64,000 nt of DNA from Clostridium septicum. GTDB taxonomy: Bacteria; Bacillota; Clostridia; Clostridiales; Clostridiaceae. The stretch covers positions 2,294,001-2,358,000 of the forward strand of contig NZ_CP023671.1 in assembly GCF_003606265.1 (NCBI RefSeq), in the 5' to 3' direction. Made by a program: the position numbers and the translations under genes. Under the pieces are notes generated by a model. It did not search any database and was not told the origin of the DNA. It saw nothing but the letters and a program-made list of their open reading frames with translations. Shown here piece after piece: positions 56,938 through 64,000 of this stretch. Numbering within the stretch: position 1 is the stretch's first letter; each line of letters begins with the position of its first letter.

Positions 56938-57851
56938 TTTGCTTCTTTGGTATCAATTGAAGCTTCTTTATTTTTAGTAAAGGATAGTGTCAATACACCA
57001 GCAAAAATTAAAATACATGCAATAATTTTTATTAATGTTATTTTTTCGCCTAGTAGTATTGCTCCAAATATTACACTTGTTATAGGTTCAAATGTAGTGA
57101 TAACAGCAGCTTCGCTTGCACCAACATATTTTATACCAAGTTGTAATAATGATAGTGCAACTACTGTGCATAAAAACGCAAATATTACAGATATGATCCA
57201 TGCTTTAGTTGTTAAAGTAGAGAATACAAGTTGTTGTGTAAATTCTCCATATAAAAACATACCTATAGTAGAAGCTAATGCAACATAAAATGTTATTTTA
57301 AATGGTTGTTCACCTTTTAAGCCACTCTTATCCATAAAGATAATATAAAATGCATAGAATATTCCGGAGACTACTGCTAAAATTAATCCAAGTAATGCAC
57401 TAGATCCAAAGGAAGAAGAGGTTAGTGCTGATACAAAGAAGCAGCTTATACCGGACATAGCAATAATTAATGCTAATATCTTTTGCTTACTTAATTTTTC
57501 CTGGAAGAACATTACACAACCCAATGTTACAAATATTGGATAAGTAAAATGGATTGGGGTTACAATACCTACATCTATATAAGCAAAAGCTATGTTTAAA
57601 AGTAATGTTGTTATAGCATTTCCAACAAATCCTAATATAACTAAATCTCTAAATTGTTTCTTTGTTACTTTTAAGTCTATTTTTAAAAATAAAACAATAA
57701 TTAATAAAAAAGGTAAGCTTAAAAAGTTTCGTAAAAAGGTTAATGTTACAGGATTACTTCCTTCAGCTCCATAAGTTAAAGGTCCAAGAGTAAAGGCAAA
57801 ACCAAATGTAATAGAGGATAACATTGTAAGAATTATTCCTTTAGTTTTCAT
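56928..57851 (-). CDS. EamA/DMT-family transporter
   Basis: 307-aa permease with ten predicted helices in two EamA repeats (first ~5-135, second ~150-290; ...LGLILAVVSGIFYAFYIIFM, VGASEAAVITTFEPITSVIFGAILLGEKIT). DMT members move small metabolites. Next to the creatininase gene on the same strand, 27 bp downstream, so it may import the substrate or export a product of that enzyme. Confidence 0.87.
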   Translation of the reverse strand: MKTKGIILTMLSSITFGFAFTLGPLTYGAEGSNPVTLTFLRNFLSLPFLLIIVLFLKIDLKVTKKQFRDLVILGFVGNAITTLLLNIAFAYIDVGIVTPIHFTYPIFVTLGCVMFFQEKLSKQKILALIIAMSGISCFFVSALTSSSFGSSALLGLILAVVSGIFYAFYIIFMDKSGLKGEQPFKITFYVALASTIGMFLYGEFTQQLVFSTLTTKAWIISVIFAFLCTVVALSLLQLGIKYVGASEAAVITTFEPITSVIFGAILLGEKITLIKIIACILIFAGVLTLSFTKNKEASIDTKEANSL

Positions 57852-57878
57852 AAAATACCTACTTCTTTCTAGTTAAGT

Positions 57879-58634
57879 TTATTTGAAAGCTTCATTAATA
57901 ATTTTAACTATATTTTCTACAACGTCATCTACCATCATTTTTCCTTTTTTAGCTGAAGATGATTTAGCAGAAGCTAATATACCAGTTTCAGGAACAATCC
58001 CTTTTTCTATAGGATACTTGAAGTAAGTTCCAGGAGTAGCGTTTTCAGTATCTAAAATCTTATCTTCTCTAACAAGTTCTGGTGCAAAATACATCATTAA
58101 TGAAGTTTCTGTAACAGCTGCATGTTCTAAAGCCCAACCTGGGAATGGAACTTCATCAAATATTTTATCAATAAGGTCAGGTGACATTGGATCCCACCAG
58201 TTAGTAAGTAGTATTTCAACCTTGTCCCCATATTTAGCAGAACATAAATCCATAGCTTCTACGATAAATGCTTCATTTTCAAAGTGAGCACTTAATAAGA
58301 AGATTTTTTTGAATCCATCACGAACGAATTCATCTATAATATCCATTACTAATGCCTGTAATGTGGCTCCGTTTAAATCAATAGTTCCAGGGAATAGAGG
58401 GCCACCACCACTTAATGGTTTTGATTTATATCCATATGAAAGAGTAGGTGCAACTACACCATTTACTTTTTCTGCTATACGATAAGCAAATCCTTCAGCT
58501 AATACTGTATCAACACAAGTTGGTAGATGCGGACCATGTTGTTCAGTAGATCCTATTGGAAGGATGATAACATCATCTTTTTTCTTAGCAAATTCTTGCC
58601 ATGTCATATTTGTCATTTTTACATTTTCATACAT
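57879..58634 (-). CDS. Creatininase-family amidohydrolase
   Basis: 251-aa enzyme of the creatininase family. The binuclear metal ligands are all present: Glu31, His33 (GSTEQHGPH), Asp42 (CVDTVL), His117 and Glu119 (SAHFEN), with the same spacing as Glu34/His36/Asp45/His120/Glu122 of P. putida creatininase as I recall it. Trp147, Trp167 and His171 (NWWD, GWALEH) also occupy positions compatible with that enzyme's active-site Trp154, Trp174, His178. Creatinine is therefore a serious substrate candidate, although the family includes other amidohydrolases. AAGGAG site. Divergent from the deaminase gene. Confidence 0.8.
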   Translation of the reverse strand: MYENVKMTNMTWQEFAKKKDDVIILPIGSTEQHGPHLPTCVDTVLAEGFAYRIAEKVNGVVAPTLSYGYKSKPLSGGGPLFPGTIDLNGATLQALVMDIIDEFVRDGFKKIFLLSAHFENEAFIVEAMDLCSAKYGDKVEILLTNWWDPMSPDLIDKIFDEVPFPGWALEHAAVTETSLMMYFAPELVREDKILDTENATPGTYFKYPIEKGIVPETGILASAKSSSAKKGKMMVDDVVENIVKIINEAFK

Positions 58635-58903
58635 AATAATATATCTCCTTTTGGCTGTCTTAATAGTATTTTTATATTAAACTGTTTTGAAGCGCTTAAT
58701 ATGTGTTTAGTATAATGGATAGTATGAATTGGTACAATGTATTTAAAATACAAATATATCCATATAATTATGTTCTATTTATGCACAGTAATATTAAAAG
58801 AATATTATATATTTAGTACAATGACTATACTATGTTTTAATGTTAGACTTCCCATATAAGTAATTTTTATTAGTTATATGTTAAATGGGAGGAGATTAAT
58901 TAA
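58635..58903. promoter_or_regulatory. Divergent control region with 15-bp palindrome
   Basis: Between the creatininase-like (-) and deaminase-like (+) genes. TGTATTT-A-AAATACA at 58738-58752 is a perfect palindrome near the middle and a good candidate PucR or other operator. TTGAAGCGCTTAA at 58687-58699 resembles a degenerate cre. TATAAT-like boxes occur on both strands; I cannot fix the promoters. Confidence 0.45.
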
Positions 58904-60166
58904 ATGAAATCTATTATATTTAAAAATGTTAAATTAAAAGGAAAAGAGGAGTTAGTTGATTTATTTGTTGAAAATGGAGTCTATAAAGAAATAGGTTCTA
59001 ATATTTCTAAAAAATATAAAGATATAGAATCATATGATATAGAGGGAAATCTTGTTGTTCCACCTTATGTTGATCCACATATACATTTAGATTATGTATA
59101 TACAGCTCGTATGCCAGGTGCTAATAATGGAACAGGAACACTTTTTGAAGGAATTCAAAGATGGTCTGAAACAAAGGGAAACATGACTATAGAAGAAGTA
59201 AAAGAACGTGCTAGAATTGCTTTAAAGAAGGAAATTTTATATGGAACTCAATATCTTAGAACACATGTTGACGTAACTGATCCTAAACTTACTTGCTTAA
59301 AGGCAATTATGGAGTTAAAAGAAGAAGTAAAAGATCTAGTAGATATACAAATCATAGCGTTCCCACAAGAAGGTATGTATTCATATAAAGGTGGGGACAA
59401 GTTAGTAGAAGAAGCATTAAAAATGGGTGCTGATGTAGTAGGAGCTATACCACATTTTGAATTTACAAGAGAAATGGGAGAAAAATCAGTAAAAAAATCA
59501 GTAGAACTTGCAATGAAATACAATAAATTAATAGATCTTCATTGTGATGAAACTGATGATGAACAATCAAGATTTGTTGAATTATTAGCTGCAGAATCTT
59601 ATATGAATGGAATTGGAGAACTTACAACAGCAAGTCATACTTGTGCGATGGGATCATATAATAACGCTTATGCTTTTAAATTATTTAAACTTCTTAAATT
59701 ATCAAATATGAACTTTATATCATGTCCAACAGAAAATATTCATTTACAAGGTAGATATGATACTTATCCAAAGAGAAGAGGACTTACAAGAGTAAAGGAA
59801 TTAAATGATGCAGGTATAAATGTTTGTTTTGCACAAGATTCAATTTCAGATCCATGGTATCCATTAGGAAATGGTAATCTAATGAATATCTTAGATGCTG
59901 GTATTCATATTTGCCATATGATGTCTTTTGAAGAAATTAATAATGCCTTAGACCTAATTACAGTAAATGGAGCTAAAACTCTTCATATACAAGATAAATA
60001 TGGTATAGAAGTAGGAAAAGATGCTAATTTTATAGTATTAAATGCTAAAAATGAATTTGACGCAATACTAGAAAGAGTAGGAGTTAATTGTTCAGTAAGA
60101 AAAGGTGAATTCTTATTTAAGAGAGAACCAGAAGTAATAAATACTAATATAACTTTATTAAGATAA
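58904..60166 (+). CDS. Cytosine-deaminase-family amidohydrolase (candidate creatinine deaminase)
   Basis: 420-aa CodA-family zinc/iron hydrolase. Metal and catalytic residues: His59/His61 (DPHIHLD), His213 and Glu216 (DLHCDET), His245 (ASHTCA), Asp312 (AQDSISDPWYPLG), FPQEG near 153-157. The residue after the metal Asp is Ser313, where E. coli cytosine deaminase has Asp314, which contacts the pyrimidine; so cytosine may not be the substrate. Deaminases of this family also act on creatinine and isoguanine-type rings. The neighbouring creatininase-like gene favours creatinine. GGGAGGAG site. Confidence 0.8.
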   Translation: MKSIIFKNVKLKGKEELVDLFVENGVYKEIGSNISKKYKDIESYDIEGNLVVPPYVDPHIHLDYVYTARMPGANNGTGTLFEGIQRWSETKGNMTIEEVKERARIALKKEILYGTQYLRTHVDVTDPKLTCLKAIMELKEEVKDLVDIQIIAFPQEGMYSYKGGDKLVEEALKMGADVVGAIPHFEFTREMGEKSVKKSVELAMKYNKLIDLHCDETDDEQSRFVELLAAESYMNGIGELTTASHTCAMGSYNNAYAFKLFKLLKLSNMNFISCPTENIHLQGRYDTYPKRRGLTRVKELNDAGINVCFAQDSISDPWYPLGNGNLMNILDAGIHICHMMSFEEINNALDLITVNGAKTLHIQDKYGIEVGKDANFIVLNAKNEFDAILERVGVNCSVRKGEFLFKREPEVINTNITLLR

Positions 60167-60255
60167 AAAAGCTAAGGGGATATCCTTAAATAGATAATTT
60201 TAAAAATATGATTTATACTTAATAAAAATTAAATAATACAATCATATATGATGAG

Positions 60256-60296
60256 AGTACCTAGTAAGAAAATGTGATTTTACTAGGTACTTTTTA
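60256..60296 (+). terminator. Terminator after the deaminase gene
   Basis: AGTACCTAGTAA (60256-60267) pairs with TTACTAGGTACT (60280-60291), T tract. Confidence 0.85.
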
Positions 60297-60409
60297 TTTT
60301 CAATGTCTAAAAAATAATTATTAAATTATAGTTTTTAGAAATTTCCCTAATATTCTTATATATTATAGAAAAAGATTTCATTCTATAATGTATTAAATTG
60401 GTATTCTAC

Positions 60410-60436
60410 TAAATATACTTTTGAGATATTCGATAA
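60410..60436 (+). promoter_or_regulatory. SigD (sigma-28) promoter candidate of the chemoreceptor gene
   Basis: TAAA (60410-60413), 15-bp spacer, TTCGATAA (60429-60436), close to TAAA-N15-GCCGATAT. Without the IS it would lie ~40 bp before the chemoreceptor start codon. Confidence 0.5.
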
Positions 60437-60452
60437 TATAAGAGTAATATAT

Positions 60453-60460
60453 AAAATTAT
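60453..60460. repeat. 8-bp target duplication, left of IS copy 2
   Basis: AAAATTAT, repeated at 61736-61743. Confidence 0.9.
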
Positions 60461-60612
60461 GAATCTGTTAAGTTGATATGAAAAAATAGCTTGATTTTTC
60501 ATAGAATTACTTGCTCTTTGAAAATTATATAAGTTTGAATGTTTTATTGTATGGCAAATAAGCCTACAATAGCATTGATTTTTTGCAGGTTAATCAAAGG
60601 TATTAAATTTAA

Positions 60613-61635
60613 TTAAGATGCTGAAAACCAAGAGTTTTTAGCAAAGCTATCGCTGGCGAAGCCGGCAACTTCTGCTGGAGTACAGTTATTTAATGATCCA
60701 TGTGGTCTAATAAAGTTATAGTGAAAGATAAATAAATATATAAGGTTATTAGCTTTTTGAAAAGAGTTGAATCCTTTCTTGGTTTTATACCAGGCTTTAA
60801 ATGTTTTATTAAATGATTCAATTAAATTATTATTTGTATCACTAGACATTGGAGCTACAGGAATATGAGTTGTATTGGGCAATAGCGTAGCCACGGCTTC
60901 ATTATATGAAGGTAATCTATCAGTTATAAAATTAGCTGGTTCACCAAATTTTTTAGCTTCATTTACCAATGCGTATGCTGAATCAGAACTTCTAGATTTA
61001 GTTAAATGAAATGCTAAAATAAATCTAGTTTCTGAATCAATAGCTAACCAAAGGTAGTATCTTTCACCATTAATAAATACTACTGTTTCATCAGCGTGCC
61101 AATCGTCAGATTGTAAGTTTAAACTAGCTTTAAATTTATCAGCCTTTTGTTTAAAGAAAGGTGCAAATTTATTAGTCCAACTGGCTATCGTGACATGAGA
61201 TACTTTAATTCCAGAGTTAATCATCAAGAATTGAGAAATGGCTCTTGTTGATGAATTATTTAAAAAATATAGTGTTAATGCAGTTAGTATTACATGTAGC
61301 GGAAAACGCATTCCTTTCATTGAAAGGGAACCACTAACTAATTCACTAGAAGCTGTATCAATATTGGTGGTGTGATGTTTTACTATTATGTGATTACACT
61401 TCTTGTTATTGCACTTATAGCGATTGTAATGTTTATATGCATGATGTAAGTAAGTTCCCTTACCGCATCTAGGACATTTAGGATTATTTAGTTTAGGACG
61501 TCCGTCACCGTCGCCTAGGACGAATTGGCGCTTACACTGCTTACATTGATACTTTTGTTTAGCCTGCTTATTCATACCAAACTTATATAGTTTATCAGAA
61601 TTACAGCGTGGGCATTTTATATTAGTTTTGCTCAT
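60613..61635 (-). CDS. IS transposase, copy 2
   Basis: 340 aa, identical in sequence to copy 1: two zinc ribbons, then DDE residues in WHADETVV, ITDRLPSYN and NNLIESFNKTF. Start at ATG 61635 by the same reasoning as copy 1. Confidence 0.92.
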   Translation of the reverse strand: MSKTNIKCPRCNSDKLYKFGMNKQAKQKYQCKQCKRQFVLGDGDGRPKLNNPKCPRCGKGTYLHHAYKHYNRYKCNNKKCNHIIVKHHTTNIDTASSELVSGSLSMKGMRFPLHVILTALTLYFLNNSSTRAISQFLMINSGIKVSHVTIASWTNKFAPFFKQKADKFKASLNLQSDDWHADETVVFINGERYYLWLAIDSETRFILAFHLTKSRSSDSAYALVNEAKKFGEPANFITDRLPSYNEAVATLLPNTTHIPVAPMSSDTNNNLIESFNKTFKAWYKTKKGFNSFQKANNLIYLFIFHYNFIRPHGSLNNCTPAEVAGFASDSFAKNSWFSAS

Positions 61636-61694
61636 TGTTCTTCTCTCCTTTTCGAAGGGGGTATTATTTAGTCTTGCAAACCTATTGTATTTCC

Positions 61695-61724
61695 TTGGGT
61701 TGAGAAGAGCAATGTTCATATAAC
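61695..61724 (+). promoter_or_regulatory. Possible outward promoter at IS end, toward chemoreceptor
   Basis: TTGGGT (61695-61700), 18-bp spacer, TATAAC (61719-61724), inside the element and pointing out; a start near 61731 would give a ~28-nt leader. Confidence 0.35.
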
Positions 61725-61735
61725 TTAACAGATCG

Positions 61736-61743
61736 AAAATTAT
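61736..61743. repeat. 8-bp target duplication, right of IS copy 2
   Basis: AAAATTAT, as at 60453-60460. Confidence 0.9.
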
Positions 61744-61758
61744 AAAAAGGGGGATAAT

Positions 61759-63765
61759 ATGAGAGGTTGTAGTAAAAAAAGTTTAAAGGGAGAGATATTG
61801 CAACTGTTGCTTTTAACGTCTATAATACCAATTTTTGTGATAAGCTTATCTAATTTCTATATTATAAATAAAAATTTAAGGAAGCAATTAAGCAATAATA
61901 TAGAAAGTGGAACAGAAGCTGTAAGACAGGCGTTAGTAAATAGTCATAAAACTAGTATTGCTGATATTGATTATTTAGCTTTAGATCCTAATGCTAAAGG
62001 AATAGTTACTAATAAAAATAATGAGGAAAAAACTTTAAATGAAATTTTAGATGGATATATTAAAACTACTGAGGATATAACGTGGGTTTATATTGGAACT
62101 AAAAATGGAAAATATATTTCTAAACCGGATACCACATTAAGTAGCGATTTTGATCCAAGGCAAAGAGAATGGTATCGTAATGCATTAGAGCATCCTTCAG
62201 AGACAGTGTTATCAAAACCATATATAGACATAGAAAACAATAAGATTGTTATTACATATTCTAAAGCTGTAAAAAATGATAATGGTGAAATTCAGGGTGT
62301 TGTAGCATTAGATAAGAAGTTAGATAAAGTATCAGATATCATTAATGAAATAGATTTAGGTAATAATGCATTTCAAGGTATAATGAGTGAAGATGGATTT
62401 ATTCTTGCTCATAAGGATAAAAGTTTGATAGGGAAAAGTGGTAATGACTTACCGTGGATAGAGAAAGTTAAGAAGATTAATAACAATCAAACTGAAAAAA
62501 TTAGTATTGATAATAAAGAATATATTGTTTATAAAAAAATAGATAATATTACGAATTTAAGTATGATAGTATTTATACCTAATGAGCAAATTATTAAAAA
62601 TATAATAAATGGAATGATAATACCAATAGTAATACTTATTTTAGTTATTATATTTACTGGTATAGCTACAAAGTTATTTGCAGATAGATTAACTCATCCA
62701 ATTAAGAGTGTTGTAAATATTTTAGAAAAAATAAAAAGTGGTGATTTTACCGAAAAGGTTGAAGAAAAAAGTTATTATAATTTAGAAATAAGTTCAATTA
62801 TTGTTGCTTTAAATTCCTTAATTGATGATATGAAAATATTATTAACAGGAGTTAAAGAAGCTTCAGATTATGTTAAGGAAGGATCTACTACTTTATTTGG
62901 AATAATAAGAGAATCAAGTAATGTAGGTGAAGAAGTAGCTAAATCTGTACAACAGATAGCAGAAGGTTCTACAAATCAGGCAACTGAATTAGATATAACT
63001 GTAAATGTAGTAAATAATTTAGAAGCTGAAGTTAATAAGTCTATAAACAATTCAAAATATATGCTAGAGGCTTCAGATAAAGTTAAGAGTTCAACATTAC
63101 AAGGTACAGTTGCTATAGAAAATTTAAGTGATAGTTATGAGGAAAATAGAAAAGCTAGTAATAATATATCTTCAAAAGTAGATATATTAGCGAATAAATC
63201 AGAAGAAATTGTAAAAATAATTGATACTATAGGTTCGATAACAGATCAAACTAGCCTTTTAGCATTAAATGCAAGTATAGAGGCGGCCAGAGCTGGAGAA
63301 GTAGGACGTGGATTTGCGGTTGTAGCAGAAGAAGTGAGAAAATTAGCAGAGGAATCTGCAAAATCAGCTAAAGAAATAAATAAAGTTATAGAAGAAATAA
63401 AATCTAGCATAGATGAGCTTTATAAAGAAACTAAAATTACAGAAGATTTAAATGAAAAAACAGTAGGTAGCTTAGATATAACTAAGGATAAATTTAAAGT
63501 AATAGATGAAATGATGAATGAATTAGAAAAGACAATAAAATTATTCACAAACTCTTTATCAGTAATAAATGATAATAAGAATATTGTTGTTAATAAAATC
63601 TCAGAAGTTGCTACAGTATCTGAAGAATCAGCTACAATTACAGAAGAGGTAAGTGCAGCAACTGAGGAGCAAGCGTCAAGTTTACAAGAAATGACTATTC
63701 AATCAGAAACTTTAAATACCTATGCAGAAAATTTAAAAATACTTATAGAGAAATTCAAGATTTAA
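61759..63765 (+). CDS. Methyl-accepting chemotaxis protein (dCache sensor)
   Basis: 668-aa receptor: first membrane helix (~14-36), extracytoplasmic dCache_1 sensing domain (~40-275; [12 protein letters not shown] and VVALDKKLD are typical), second helix (~288-310), HAMP ([27 protein letters not shown]), and the MCP signalling hairpin with its tip [31 protein letters not shown] (seen at ~510-540). dCache receptors bind amino acids, amines or organic acids. Ribosome site AAAAAGGGGG is only 6 bp after the IS target duplication, so its transcription now depends on read-through or on the IS end. Confidence 0.94.
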   Translation: MRGCSKKSLKGEILQLLLLTSIIPIFVISLSNFYIINKNLRKQLSNNIESGTEAVRQALVNSHKTSIADIDYLALDPNAKGIVTNKNNEEKTLNEILDGYIKTTEDITWVYIGTKNGKYISKPDTTLSSDFDPRQREWYRNALEHPSETVLSKPYIDIENNKIVITYSKAVKNDNGEIQGVVALDKKLDKVSDIINEIDLGNNAFQGIMSEDGFILAHKDKSLIGKSGNDLPWIEKVKKINNNQTEKISIDNKEYIVYKKIDNITNLSMIVFIPNEQIIKNIINGMIIPIVILILVIIFTGIATKLFADRLTHPIKSVVNILEKIKSGDFTEKVEEKSYYNLEISSIIVALNSLIDDMKILLTGVKEASDYVKEGSTTLFGIIRESSNVGEEVAKSVQQIAEGSTNQATELDITVNVVNNLEAEVNKSINNSKYMLEASDKVKSSTLQGTVAIENLSDSYEENRKASNNISSKVDILANKSEEIVKIIDTIGSITDQTSLLALNASIEAARAGEVGRGFAVVAEEVRKLAEESAKSAKEINKVIEEIKSSIDELYKETKITEDLNEKTVGSLDITKDKFKVIDEMMNELEKTIKLFTNSLSVINDNKNIVVNKISEVATVSEESATITEEVSAATEEQASSLQEMTIQSETLNTYAENLKILIEKFKI

Positions 63766-63850
63766 TTATTAAAATAAAATTTATATAGTTAAATATTTTA
63801 GAGTTACTATATATGTATAAGTAGAGAGTATAATAAAAATTATAAAACTA

Positions 63851-63889
63851 AAAAACATCTCATATTTAAATATTATGAGATGTTTTTTT
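63851..63889 (+). terminator. Terminator after the chemoreceptor gene
   Basis: AAAAACATCTCATA pairs with TATGAGATGTTTTT across 9 nt, then T tract. Confidence 0.85.
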
Positions 63890-64000
63890 AGTTAGCACAA
63901 AAAAAAGTAAAATTATTCAGAAAATTCAAAAATTTAGAAGGGATATTAAAATTTATAGAGAATATTTTTAATTGGTAATAAAAGTATTTTAAGGGGGATT
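63890..64000 (+). other. Leader of a gene beyond the window
   Basis: AT-rich sequence ending in AAGGGGG at 63991-63997, a likely ribosome binding site for a gene starting just after the window. Confidence 0.4.

Larger units (their letters stand above)
60461..61735 (-). mobile_element. 1275-bp insertion sequence, copy 2, inverted
   Basis: Same length and ends as copy 1 (10114-11388), opposite orientation. It has its own distinct 8-bp duplication, so it arose by independent transposition and has not recombined with copy 1. It separates the SigD-like promoter from the chemoreceptor ribosome site. Confidence 0.93.

Noticed and set aside
56914..57288. 124-codon plus frame after pucR
   Set aside because: Antisense to the EamA gene; composition mirrors membrane helices.
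58687..58699. TTGAAGCGCTTAA as a firm cre site
   Set aside because: Only the central part matches the consensus; kept as a weak remark within the divergent region.

Overview
The window is very AT-rich, Gram-positive DNA with strong GGAGG-type ribosome binding sites and TTG/GTG as well as ATG starts. Its gene content points to a low-GC, spore-forming, probably motile Clostridium sensu stricto: a SpoIVFB-like protease in the mre/min/rplU neighbourhood, a Prp protease next to rpmA with a cleavable L27 leader, paired TIGR03960/TIGR03936 genes, and a chemotaxis receptor behind a SigD-like promoter. I cannot name the species. I saw no rRNA, tRNA or CRISPR.

Layout. 1-9 kb: end of a YhaN-like ATPase, a metal-binding lipoprotein behind a 19-bp palindromic operator, a MutS-family ATPase, a beta-lactamase-fold lipoprotein, a DnaQ-like exonuclease with a zinc ribbon, a CBS protein and YaaA. 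8.8-12.1 kb (minus strand): a Ser-rich membrane protein, PspA and a Cys-cluster protein, split by an insertion sequence. 12.4-17.6 kb: S1-domain protein, pyruvate kinase, PepD, SPOR protein. 17.9-33.5 kb: the conserved envelope/division block maf-radC-mreBCD-minCDE-rodA, then a SpoIVFA-position protein, a SpoIVFB-like protease, two radical-SAM-family genes, RNase G, and rplU-prp-rpmA. The PBP2 gene expected after mreD is absent, and an IS1182-type element sits in the rodA terminator. 33.8-43.6 kb: obgE-yhbY-nadD-yqeK-LCP, a pseudouridine synthase, a DD-carboxypeptidase, ComEA, a lipoprotein, an RDD protein and RlmD.

44-60 kb is the accessory catabolic region. An RpiR/SIS regulator precedes a ten-gene operon: five Opp-type ABC transporter genes, N-acetylneuraminate lyase, two tandem CE7 acetyl esterases, NanE and a NanK-like ROK kinase. 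It reads as a sialic-acid (probably O-acetylated sialoside) uptake and degradation operon with a cre-like site over its -35 box. The second esterase has lost its nucleophilic serine. Next come a PucR regulator, an EamA permease, a creatininase-family enzyme and a cytosine-deaminase-family amidohydrolase, a plausible creatinine or related cyclic-amidine unit. The RpiR and PucR genes share a nearly identical 45-bp upstream element, so the two units may be co-regulated.

60.4-64 kb: a second, inverted copy of the 1275-bp insertion sequence lies between a SigD-like promoter and a methyl-accepting chemotaxis gene. Both copies have intact 8-bp target duplications, and both put the same end, with a possible outward promoter, immediately upstream of a neighbour's ribosome binding site (pspA and the chemoreceptor).
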